64,000 nt of DNA from the NCBI GenBank assembly GCA_038109305.1, contig JAYNIR010000007.1:68427-132426 (forward strand), in the 5' to 3' direction. The stretch is from UBA1479 sp038109305 (GTDB lineage: Bacteria > Pseudomonadota > Alphaproteobacteria > Rhodospirillales > Casp-alpha2). Position numbers and translations under genes: made by a program. Shown here piece after piece: positions 8,725-16,009 of the stretch (its first letter is position 1; every line of letters starts with the position of its first letter). The notes under the pieces were generated by a model. That model made no database searches and was not told the DNA's origin. It saw only the letters and a list, made by a program, of their open reading frames with translations.

Positions 8725-8945
8725 TGGCGGTTCCCCGATCAGGGCCAGTGGCCTCGGGGCTAAGAGGGAACACGGACGAAGCGGACCCAATTCGGGCGTT
8801 CCAAGGCCGCGGCTGCCCCCGCAACTGTGCGCGGTGAGCGTCGTTCGTCATATGCCACTGGGCATCCGGCCTTCGATTGACGGTCCGGATGCTTGGGAAG
8901 GCGGGACGGCGCGATAACCCGCAAGCCAGGCGACCTGCCGCCGAT
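8725..8945 (+). ncRNA. Cobalamin riboswitch
   Basis: The leader carries the conserved pieces of the cobalamin aptamer in order: GGGAACACGG (near 8766), GCTGCCCCCGCAACTGT (about 8812-8827), a GCCACTGGGC segment (about 8854), GGGAAGGCGGG (about 8895), and the B12 box GCAAGCCAGGCGACCTGCC (about 8921-8939). It lies upstream of cbtB, whose Shine-Dalgarno is at 9034-9038. A palindrome CCGCATGCGG (8989-8998) and a GC-rich stretch between aptamer and RBS may form the expression platform. By analogy it turns off cobalt uptake when cobalamin is abundant. The boundaries are approximate. Confidence 0.92.
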
Positions 8946-9049
8946 CACCGCGCAACCCAAGGGACGGGGGTCCCCAAGGGGCGGCATTCCGCATGCGGTG
9001 AAGCCTCAAAAGAGTGCAACGACGTTTTGAAATGGAGGTTTCACTTCAA

Positions 9050-9235
9050 ATGACCACGCAAACGATCCAAAGTTCCCAAGGCGCTCAAGAGGTGTCCGCG
9101 ACCCGCGCGGTACCGGCGGTTCTGGCCATGCTGTTCGGCGTGTTTCTGGTGTTCGGCACCGGGTTCGCTCAACCGGAAGCGCTTCACAACGCGGCGCACG
9201 ATGCGCGCCACACGTTTGCCTTTCCCTGCCACTGA
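9050..9235 (+). CDS. cbtB: Cobalt transporter subunit CbtB
   Basis: A 61-residue protein with one transmembrane helix (about residues 20-40, AVLAMLFGVFLVFGTGFAQ). The C-terminus is rich in His (HNAAHDARHTFAFPCH), the typical metal-binding tail of CbtB. The start at ATG 9050 was chosen because GGAGG at 9034-9038 is well spaced; an in-frame GTG at 9014 would add 12 residues. It sits under a cobalamin riboswitch and 28 bp before cbtA. Together CbtA and CbtB are predicted to bring cobalt across the inner membrane for B12 synthesis. Confidence 0.9.
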   Translation: MTTQTIQSSQGAQEVSATRAVPAVLAMLFGVFLVFGTGFAQPEALHNAAHDARHTFAFPCH

Positions 9236-9263
9236 CGGCTTTTTGACTTCAGGAATTTGAACC

Positions 9264-10028
9264 ATGTTGGGACGCATTTTTGCGGTCTCCCTGCTCGCCG
9301 GTTTGGCGGCGGGGCTGGCAGTCTCGGTGTTGCAGGAATTCACCACGATGCCGATCATCATCCATGCCGAGGAATTTGAAAACAAAGGCCCCGGCGGCCC
9401 GGCGAAACTCGATCTTGACCGTCGGGGGCTCGCGGCGCCCGACCGGATCGACGCCAGATTGATCCTCGCGTCGGAAGGCGCCCCCGGCCACACCCACGAC
9501 GCCGAAGCCTGGGCGCCCAAGGACGGGATAGAGCGGACGCTGTTTACCGCGCTTTTCAACGTACTGACGGCGGTCGGCTTCGCGCTCTTGCTGACGGCGG
9601 CGGTGACCCTGCGGGGCGAGGCCGTCACCGGCCGGACCGGCGTGCTCTGGGGCATCGCCGGATTCGCAGCGGTGTCGCTGGCGCCGGCTTTGGGCCTGCC
9701 GCCCGAGGTGCCGGGCGCCATGGCGGCCGAGGTCACGGCGCGTCAGGCCTGGTGGGCGCTGGCGGCGGTCGCGACCGGCGCCGGCCTGTGGCTCGCCGTA
9801 TTGGGCCGGGCCAAATGGATGCCGCCCGTGGGGCTTCTGATAATTGCGTCGCCGCATATCGTCGGCGCACCGCACCCGGAAAAAATCGGCGGCGCGGTGC
9901 CGCCGGAACTGGCGGCGCATTTCGTGTCGGCATCGCTGGTCACGGCGGCGGTGTTCTGGGTGCTGCTGGGCTGGCTGGTCGGCCGGTTTGCCGAACGGTT
10001 AGGCCTGATGCGCCCGGCCGAGGCATAA
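9264..10028 (+). CDS. cbtA: Cobalt transporter subunit CbtA
   Basis: A 254-residue membrane protein beginning MLGRIFAVSLLAGLAAGL. A first membrane helix is followed by a loop of roughly 70 residues containing HDAEAW, then about four more hydrophobic segments, including LTAVGFALLLTAAV and WWALAAVATGAG. A PHIVGAPHPE segment lies in a late loop and could contribute metal ligands. Size, topology and pairing with CbtB under a cobalamin riboswitch support the call. The family is assigned to cobalt transport by genomic association; direct biochemical evidence is limited. Confidence 0.9.
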   Translation: MLGRIFAVSLLAGLAAGLAVSVLQEFTTMPIIIHAEEFENKGPGGPAKLDLDRRGLAAPDRIDARLILASEGAPGHTHDAEAWAPKDGIERTLFTALFNVLTAVGFALLLTAAVTLRGEAVTGRTGVLWGIAGFAAVSLAPALGLPPEVPGAMAAEVTARQAWWALAAVATGAGLWLAVLGRAKWMPPVGLLIIASPHIVGAPHPEKIGGAVPPELAAHFVSASLVTAAVFWVLLGWLVGRFAERLGLMRPAEA

Positions 10029-10054
10029 AACGCGACCGGCGGGTCAGGAGAACC

Positions 10055-10795
10055 ATGGCGAAGGAAACCGAGGACCAATCCGAAGCCTTTCGCGGGGAAG
10101 TCCGCCGCCTGCTCTTGGGCGGTCGGTCGGGGGCGCTTTCGACAACCATGCGGGGCCGGGCCGGGGGGCCCTATGGGTCGCTCGTGACCTATGCGCCGGA
10201 TGTCGACGGCTCGCCGATTTTCCTGTTCTCCACCCTGTCGGACCACACCGGCAACCTGATGAAGGACGCCCGCGCGTCCCTGCTGGTCGAGGAGTCATCG
10301 CGCCGCAAGAACCCCCAGACCGGCCCTCGCGCCACCTTCATGGGCACGGTCAAGCCAACCAAAAATCCCCGCCATCGGCGGCGGTTTCTGGCCCGTCATC
10401 CGGATGCGGCGTTCTACGCCGGGTTTGGCGATTTCGGGTTTTACGTGATGACCGTCGACCGGGTGCATCTGGTCGGCGGGTTCGCCCGCGCCCGCTGGTT
10501 CAAGTGGGCCGATGTCCAGGCTCCCGCGAAGGCGGTCAAGGCCGTGCAGGCGGCGGAACAGGATATCGTTGCGCACATGAACGCCGACCACGGCGAGGCG
10601 CTGGACCTCTATGTTGCAAAATTGCTGCGCCGCAAAGGCCGCGGCTGGCAGGCCGTCGGCTGCGATCCCTGGGGCCTCGATATCATGCGAAACGGCGGTT
10701 TTGCGAGGGTTCCGTTCGACGAAATCGCCGCCGACGCGGGCCGCGTACGGGCCTGCCTGATGGCCCTTGCGGCCAAGGCCCGGGGCTGGCGTTAA
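10055..10795 (+). CDS. HugZ-like / pyridoxamine 5'-phosphate oxidase-fold protein
   Basis: A 246-residue protein with an N-terminal split-barrel flavin/heme-binding domain (LLLGGRSGALSTT, GSLVTYAPDVDGSPIFLFS, DARASLLVEE). A C-terminal DUF2470-type domain contains DIVAHMNADHGEALDLY. Proteins of this build include the heme-handling HugZ and uncharacterised relatives. The ATG at 10055 follows TCAGGAG (10044-10050). It starts 26 bp after cbtA, so it may be read through from the riboswitch-controlled transcript. A tetrapyrrole-related role would fit that position, but that is inference. Confidence 0.8.
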   Translation: MAKETEDQSEAFRGEVRRLLLGGRSGALSTTMRGRAGGPYGSLVTYAPDVDGSPIFLFSTLSDHTGNLMKDARASLLVEESSRRKNPQTGPRATFMGTVKPTKNPRHRRRFLARHPDAAFYAGFGDFGFYVMTVDRVHLVGGFARARWFKWADVQAPAKAVKAVQAAEQDIVAHMNADHGEALDLYVAKLLRRKGRGWQAVGCDPWGLDIMRNGGFARVPFDEIAADAGRVRACLMALAAKARGWR

Positions 10796-11000
10796 AAAAC
10801 TCATTTTTCCCCGAAAAATCGCGATTGCTGTGTTGCCCGTTCGCGAAGGGGCGGATAAGTTCCGCCGGAAGGCCGGTTATAAAAGGACGGAGGGGACCTT
10901 AATCGCCGCCTTGCCGTAACGTCCGAGGGAAGGGCGGCGGCAGGCATTTTATCCACCAAAATTCATCCATATGCGTCACGGAATCCTAAGGGAGATTATC

Positions 11001-12608
11001 GTGGAAAACGTCGGAAACTTCATTTCCAAAAACGGACTGGACGGGCACGGGTTCAGCGGGGTCAAACGCGCCTTCTGGAACCTGTCGAAACATCAGCTCA
11101 TGGCCGAAGCCATCCAGCGCGGCGAAGGCAAGCTGTCAGAGGGCGGCGCCATCGTCACCGAAACCGGCCAGCACACGGGCCGTTCGCCCAACGACCGGTT
11201 CATCGTCGAAGAGCCTGGCTCGAAGGATGAAATCTGGTGGGGGTCGGTCAACAAGCCGATTTCCGAAGCGCACTTCGACGGGCTTTTGGCCAAGATGCAG
11301 AAGCACTACCAGGGCAAGGACGCGTTCGTGCAGGATTGCTACGCTGGCGCGCATCCCGATTACCGGCTCTGTGTCCGGGTGGTGACGGAAGAAGCGTGGC
11401 ACAACCTGTTTGCCCGCAACATGTTCATCCAGCCGCCGGCCGACGAACTGCAAAATTTCGCGCCGGAATTTACCGTCATCCAGGCGCCGTCGTGCCACGC
11501 CGATCCGGCCCAGGACGGCACCAAGTCGGAAACTTTCATTGTCGTGCATCTGTCCCGGCGCGTGATCATCGTGGGCGGCTCGCAGTATGCCGGCGAAATC
11601 AAGAAATCCATCTTCTCGATCATGAACTTCCTGTTACCGCCGAAAGACGTGCTGCCCATGCACTGTTCGGCCAACCAGGGGGACGACGGCTCGACCGCCA
11701 TCTTCTTCGGCCTTTCCGGCACCGGCAAGACGACGCTGTCGGCGGATTCCTCCCGCATCCTGATCGGCGACGACGAACACGGCTGGGGCAAGGACGGCAT
11801 CTTCAACTTCGAAGGCGGCTGCTACGCCAAGACGATCAACCTGACGCGCGAGGCCGAACCGGAAATTTACGACCTCTGCCATTCCTTCGGCTCGATCATC
11901 GAAAACGTGGTGATGGACCCGGTGACCGGGGCATTAGACTTTTTTGATTCGTCGCTCACCGAAAACGGCCGCGTCAGCTATGACATTTCCCAGGTCCACA
12001 ACGCGTCGGCCACCGGCCGCGGCGGCCAGCCCAAGGACATCGTCATGCTGACCTGCGACGCCTTCGGCGTGCTGCCGCCGATCAGCCAGCTGACGCCGGA
12101 TCAGGCCATGTATCACTTCCTGTCGGGTTACACCGCCAAGGTCGCCGGCACCGAACGGGGCCTGAAGGAACCGCAGGCGACGTTCTCGACCTGCTTCGGC
12201 GCGCCGTTCATGCCGCGCCACCCCACGGTCTACGCCAAGCTGCTGGGCGAAAAGATGGCCGAGCACAACGCCAAGTGCTGGCTGGTCAACACCGGCTGGT
12301 CCGGCGGTGGCTACGGCGAGGGCGAACGCATGAAAATAGCCTACACCCGCGCCATGCTGCACGCGGCCCTGGACGGCAAGCTGGACGGCGGCGGCTTTAC
12401 GGCCGACCCGAACTTCGGTGTCCTGGTGCCGAACGGCTGCCCGGAAGTGCCGACGGGAGTGCTCAACCCCAAGAACACCTGGTCCGACGGCACGGCCTAC
12501 GACGCCCAGGCGCGCAACCTGACGCAGCGGTTCGAAGGCAACTTCCAGCAGTTCGAAAGCCACGTTGATGCCGGGGTGAAGGCCGCCGCGATCCGGGCGG
12601 TGGCCTAG
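11001..12608 (+). CDS. pckA: Phosphoenolpyruvate carboxykinase (ATP)
   Basis: PckA converts oxaloacetate to PEP for gluconeogenesis. The 535-residue protein has the family landmarks: HTGRSPNDRF (PEPCK R-loop), the kinase P-loop GLSGTGKTTLS, the metal-binding DDEHGW, and the mobile-lid region FLSGYTAKVAGTE. The start was set at GTG 11001, preceded by AAGGGAG (10988-10994). An upstream in-frame ATG at 10971 would add 10 residues. In several alphaproteobacteria pckA neighbours chvI and is controlled by ChvG/ChvI; the proximity here fits, but no operator was identified. Two palindromic repeats follow the stop codon. Confidence 0.95.
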   Translation: MENVGNFISKNGLDGHGFSGVKRAFWNLSKHQLMAEAIQRGEGKLSEGGAIVTETGQHTGRSPNDRFIVEEPGSKDEIWWGSVNKPISEAHFDGLLAKMQKHYQGKDAFVQDCYAGAHPDYRLCVRVVTEEAWHNLFARNMFIQPPADELQNFAPEFTVIQAPSCHADPAQDGTKSETFIVVHLSRRVIIVGGSQYAGEIKKSIFSIMNFLLPPKDVLPMHCSANQGDDGSTAIFFGLSGTGKTTLSADSSRILIGDDEHGWGKDGIFNFEGGCYAKTINLTREAEPEIYDLCHSFGSIIENVVMDPVTGALDFFDSSLTENGRVSYDISQVHNASATGRGGQPKDIVMLTCDAFGVLPPISQLTPDQAMYHFLSGYTAKVAGTERGLKEPQATFSTCFGAPFMPRHPTVYAKLLGEKMAEHNAKCWLVNTGWSGGGYGEGERMKIAYTRAMLHAALDGKLDGGGFTADPNFGVLVPNGCPEVPTGVLNPKNTWSDGTAYDAQARNLTQRFEGNFQQFESHVDAGVKAAAIRAVA

Positions 12609-12609
12609 T

Positions 12610-12723
12610 CGCAAAACCCGAGCCCGGCCACAGGCCGGGCGACGCTGGCTTTGCGCATCAAAAAGTATTCAGCCCCCGCAAAACCCGAGCCCGGCCGAAG
12701 GCCGGGCGACGGTGGCTTTGCGC
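12610..12723. repeat. Two copies of a 47-bp palindromic repeat (REP-like)
   Basis: Copy 1 (12610-12656) and copy 2 (12677-12723) match at all but a few positions. Each has an inner GC stem GCCCGGCC/GGCCGGGC around a 3-base loop (ACA or GAA). Each also has outer arms CGCAAA/TTTGCG. The loop differs while the arms are kept, suggesting conservation of structure. No T-tract follows, so they are not classic intrinsic terminators, though they could protect the pckA 3' end. The repeat period is 67 bp. Confidence 0.85.
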
Positions 12724-12734
12724 GAATAAAAAAC

Positions 12735-12956
12735 ATGGTCAGGCGTTTCCTGATTGCAGAGACCGGCGGGGGATCATTTAATTTGCGCACGCTGCCGCCG
12801 GGATTGCAGAAAAATCCGCTGCCCTACGAAGCGGTGATCAACCTGCCGCCGCCGCCACTGGGCACCGAACGCTACTTCGTCAACAAGGACGTTGTGTTTC
12901 TGGAAAAAGCCACCTGCGTGATCCTCGGCATCCTGACGGACGTGATCACGAAATAA
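12735..12956 (+). CDS. Small RcnB-like hypothetical protein, possibly truncated
   Basis: The frame from ATG 12735 encodes 73 residues. It contains LPPGLQK, then a Pro-rich run LPPPPLGTERYF and a hydrophobic tail (DVVFLEKATCVILGILTDV). The LPPG-x-x-K motif and a terminal 'V-x-x-D-V-V-hydrophobic-x-x-A-T-x-x-I-L-x-I' pattern resemble the end of RcnB/CigR-type periplasmic proteins. Those usually have a signal peptide and more LPPGL repeats. No signal peptide is seen here and the upstream sequence is the palindromic repeat, so this may be a truncated remnant. There is no clear Shine-Dalgarno. Function is unknown. Confidence 0.45.
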   Translation: MVRRFLIAETGGGSFNLRTLPPGLQKNPLPYEAVINLPPPPLGTERYFVNKDVVFLEKATCVILGILTDVITK

Positions 12957-13117
12957 CGCGATCACATCGCCGGACCAAATCGCGCGCCCGCGCCCGCGGG
13001 CCGCCTTCGTGATCGCCGGGGGCCGGGGGATGTCGCCCGCCGCGAAGGCGTGGCAGACCGTGGTTGACGACCTGCTGTATGACTCCGGTGACTAAGATCG
13101 GTGACGGGTGCCGGTGA

Positions 13118-13579
13118 CTAGGCCGCGCGAAGCGCGGCCACGGCCAACGCCCCCCATCCGCCCATGAAGGCCATGCCGCCCCACGGCGCCAACGGCGTGA
13201 ATGTATGGATGCCGAGCGCCGTCGCGAGATAGAGCGACCCGCAAAACAAAACGATCCCGAGTACGAAGCCTACGGCGGCTAACAGCGCCGGCCGCTGTCC
13301 ACGGCCGCGGCCGATCCGGGCCAGGAACAAACCCGCGCCGAACAATGAAATGGTATGCCACATGTGATACTGGTTGGCGGTGCGGAACTGGCGGAGGATT
13401 TCCTCCGGCGCCGCCAGCCCATGCGCGCCGTATGCGCCGAGACCGACGGCCAAAAGCCCCGACACCGCCGCCAGCGCGATGATCCATCGCCCCGCGCCGA
13501 TGCCCGCACCCGGGCCCACGCCTAAGCCTTTGCCTGGGCTCGGCGCGCCGCCGCCCGTGTCGGCGGGATCAAAACTCAT
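13118..13579 (-). CDS. DUF423-family inner-membrane protein
   Basis: The 153-residue product has a Gly/Pro-rich cytoplasmic-looking N-terminus (1-35). Four hydrophobic segments follow in DUF423 style: WIIALAAVSGLLAVGLGAYGAHG, a HMWHTISLFGAGLFLARI segment, LLAAVGFVLGIVLFCGSLY, and a final PLAPWGGMAFMGGW. AYGAHG and FTPLAPWGG are hallmark motifs of the family. The start at 13579 overlaps the stop of the upstream dehydrogenase gene by 11 bases, indicating translational coupling. The family's function is unknown. Confidence 0.87.
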   Translation of the reverse strand: MSFDPADTGGGAPSPGKGLGVGPGAGIGAGRWIIALAAVSGLLAVGLGAYGAHGLAAPEEILRQFRTANQYHMWHTISLFGAGLFLARIGRGRGQRPALLAAVGFVLGIVLFCGSLYLATALGIHTFTPLAPWGGMAFMGGWGALAVAALRAA

Positions 13580-14492
13580 CCAAGGCCTCCATGCGCCGAA
13601 GTTCTTCCAAAATCGCGTCTTCGAAATCATCCGCGCCGCCGGGTGCCGCATCCAGATAAGACAGTAGATCCTTTTCCAGAATGCCGATGGTATTGCCGGG
13701 ATCGTAGCCTTCGCGCGCCCAGGAAATATCGTCCATGTGGTCGCCGTACCACGTCGCGCCCGAGTACACCCGCATGACCTCCAGCAACCGCCGGCGGTCG
13801 AGCCAGAGCGCCTGTGCGGACCGCAGCGCCTTTCTGACCGCGACAACGGCGGTCAGCGCGACGAAATTGTTGACCACTTTGCAGGTCATGCCGGCCCCCG
13901 TGGGCCCCAGGTGATGGACCGGGTCGCCCATGGCGTCGAACAGCGGCATCAGGCGCTGCACGTCCGCATCCCGGCCGCCGACCATGAAGCTCAGCGTGCC
14001 GTTTTCCGCGCGGTACGGCGCCCCCGACATGGGCGCATCCAGGAATGTCATGCCATCCGGCAGACTTTTGTCAAGTTTATTAACGAAACGGGGTGACAGG
14101 TTCGAACAGGTAATGAAGGTGTGCGGACGGCCTCGCCCGCCTGTTGCGCCGGCGGTTTGTCCTGGGCCCGCGGAGGATGCCGGACCACCGGTCCCGCCCG
14201 CCGCCGCTCCGCCGCCGTCCCTGCCGCCGAATAGCGCCTGCCCGAGTAAAGCATGATCGTCGAAACACAGGTCCAGGGTTTGCTTGGCGTCCCGCACCAC
14301 GGAAATGACGATGCCGCACTTGGCGGCGAATTCCCGGGGGTTTTCGATCATGCGCGGCGCGAAATCACCCATTTCGTCAAGTATCTTGACGTGATAACCC
14401 CACACGTCGAATCTGGCGGCAAAAAGCCGCCGCGCCATCGGCAGCCCCATGGCGCCGCAGTCGGCAATGCCGATCCCCCCGAAATCCGCCAT
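13569..14492 (-). CDS. NAD(P)-binding beta-hydroxyacid dehydrogenase family protein (HIBADH-like) with Gly-rich insert
   Basis: A 307-residue protein of the 3-hydroxyisobutyrate/6-phosphogluconate dehydrogenase superfamily. The N-terminal nucleotide loop is IGIADCGAMGLPMA, slightly altered from G-x-G-x-M-G. A substrate-side motif FLDAPMSG follows. The helix with catalytic Lys is GAGMTCKVVNNF. A Gly/Ala/Pro-rich stretch of about 35 residues (roughly 94-128) interrupts the Rossmann domain; it is not typical and may be a loop insertion. The start at ATG 14492 overlaps the stop of the upstream amidotransferase gene. An alternative start upstream lies inside that gene. The substrate is unknown. 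Confidence 0.82.
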   Translation of the reverse strand: MADFGGIGIADCGAMGLPMARRLFAARFDVWGYHVKILDEMGDFAPRMIENPREFAAKCGIVISVVRDAKQTLDLCFDDHALLGQALFGGRDGGGAAAGGTGGPASSAGPGQTAGATGGRGRPHTFITCSNLSPRFVNKLDKSLPDGMTFLDAPMSGAPYRAENGTLSFMVGGRDADVQRLMPLFDAMGDPVHHLGPTGAGMTCKVVNNFVALTAVVAVRKALRSAQALWLDRRRLLEVMRVYSGATWYGDHMDDISWAREGYDPGNTIGILEKDLLSYLDAAPGGADDFEDAILEELRRMEALDEF

Positions 14493-15292
14493 CAGGCCGG
14501 GTGCTCCGCGCTGTCCAACCCGGCATAACCCCCCGCCGCTTCGACAAAGGCCCTGAACAGCCGCATGTTGGGGTCGTCCGGGTCGTCGATGAAGAACTCC
14601 GGATGCCACTGCACGCCGATGCAGAAGGGATGGTCCGTGCGTTCCAACCCCTCGATGACGCCGTCGGGCGCTGCGGCGCTCTGAACCAGATTTACCGGCC
14701 AGGCGACGGCGCCGGCGGCGGCGTCCCGGACCGCGTCGCCGGTCAGGTTCTGGCGGGGCGCTTCGTTATGGGCGGAGTTGACCATCAGCGTTTCCGCGGC
14801 GAGTATCCGGCGCAGCTTCGTATCGGGTGCGACGGAAATAGCGTGGGCCGTTTCTTCCGCCGGTTTGCCGTCCAGGTGGTCGACGGCGCAGTCGACGTCG
14901 TCGCGGAGGCTTTTGAACAGACGGAGGCCCGCCTGCGCCGCGATCACCTGCATCCCGGCGCAAATGCCCAGGACCGGCATGTCGCGGGCGAGCGCCTCGG
15001 CGACCAGGGCCAGTTCGGCCTTATGGCGCGGGTGGAGCGCCCCGCCACCGTCCCCCGCCGCGCCGTAATAGTGGTTGGGGAAGGGATAGGTGCCGCCGGG
15101 AATCAGCAGGCCCCGGACCGAATCCAGGACGGCACGAGCTGATCCTTCCTGATAGCCGAGCCCGAGCGGCAGGCCCCCCGCCCGCCAGACCGCTTCGAAG
15201 TACCCGGTGCGAAGCGCATGGTGCGGCCGCGAAGAAAAGGTCCCGGAGGGTTCAAAATCCAGCAGAATGCCGATCAGGGGGCGGGTGGTCAC
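14492..15292 (-). CDS. Class I glutamine amidotransferase-like hydrolase (PuuD / peptidase C26 family)
   Basis: A 266-residue protein with the PuuD layout: an early LLIPGGTYPFP element, nucleophile Cys in VLGICAGMQVIAA, and the catalytic His/Glu pair in VQWHPEFF. Family members hydrolyse gamma-glutamyl amides such as gamma-glutamyl-GABA. Here the gene overlaps a hydroxyacid dehydrogenase gene and a DUF423 gene downstream, not putrescine genes, so the substrate is open. The upstream region (15293-15416) is the only non-coding space and should hold the operon promoter. Confidence 0.85.
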   Translation of the reverse strand: MTTRPLIGILLDFEPSGTFSSRPHHALRTGYFEAVWRAGGLPLGLGYQEGSARAVLDSVRGLLIPGGTYPFPNHYYGAAGDGGGALHPRHKAELALVAEALARDMPVLGICAGMQVIAAQAGLRLFKSLRDDVDCAVDHLDGKPAEETAHAISVAPDTKLRRILAAETLMVNSAHNEAPRQNLTGDAVRDAAAGAVAWPVNLVQSAAAPDGVIEGLERTDHPFCIGVQWHPEFFIDDPDDPNMRLFRAFVEAAGGYAGLDSAEHPA

Positions 15293-15416
15293 GGTTGGGT
15301 AAACCTTTCAATCGCGTCTGAGGCGGGTCGGTCCCAGCATATGAAAATATGTCCAATTGTATTCTGTCCAGTTTTGGCCCTATCTTTGCGTCATAATATA
15401 CGAGGGGTAGGGGGCC

Positions 15417-15974
15417 GTGGTAGAGCACAGGCCGCATACTGAACGCCTGCGGGTCGAACCGAAAAATATGGAAGCGCGGCTGGCGGACCTGTTCGCCTAT
15501 TGGTCGGGCTTTTGCGACGGCGATGCGTCGCCCGTCTGGTCGGGGGCCGGCGGCGCCGGGTTTAGGCTGATGGTCGTGCCGCCGAAAGTTCTGCCTGTGC
15601 TGACCATCGTCGATCTGGGCTCACGCCACGAAGATTTCATCTACCGGTATTGGGGGTCTGAACGCCAGGTGTTTCTCGGCAACCGCCCCGACCCGACCCG
15701 ACGGGCCAGTCCGTCGCCTGGGGCCTCCCGGAATACAGCGCCGGTCTGGTGCTGGCGCAGTACATCGAAGTCCGGCGCGACCGCCAGCCGATCCTCATGG
15801 CCAACACCTGGCCGGTCAACAACCGGCTCAGCGCCGAATGTCAGACGCTGCGCCTGCCGCTTGCCGGCGCCTTCCGGCGGTTTCGTGAAGACACCTTCGC
15901 CCGGCCGGAAACGGCTGGCGAACAACAGCAGGAACAGGCCGCGCCCAACGGGCGGCGGCGCGCCGGGCAGTTAA
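15417..15974 (+). pseudogene. PAS-domain protein gene frameshifted by a CCCGA repeat
   Basis: The first frame reads a PAS_5-like start, including FAYWSGFCDG and DFIYRYWGSERQVFLGNRPDPT. The continuation, GQSVAWGLPEYSAGLVLAQY then the ANTWPVNNRLSAECQTLRLPL segment, is in another frame (mod 3 = 2). The change falls exactly on three tandem CCCGA units (15687-15701). Removing one unit restores a continuous PAS reading frame. The likely start is GTG 15417, after GAGGGG; ATG 15468 is an alternative. After the repeat the first frame encodes a nonsense tail to 15974. The restored frame would run on into antisense of gltD, so the true 3' end is uncertain. Function: probably a small sensor of unknown output. 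Confidence 0.75.
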
Positions 15975-16009
15975 GGAAAAGCAGACGACTGCGGGCCCCG
16001 CCCCGGCGG

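Noticed and set aside
12610..12723. CRISPR array
   Set aside because: Only two units, each an internal palindrome, with a 20-bp gap and no cas genes.
14096..14110. GGTTCGAACAGG resembling a tRNA T-arm
   Set aside because: No acceptor or anticodon stem can be drawn around it; it lies within the dehydrogenase gene.
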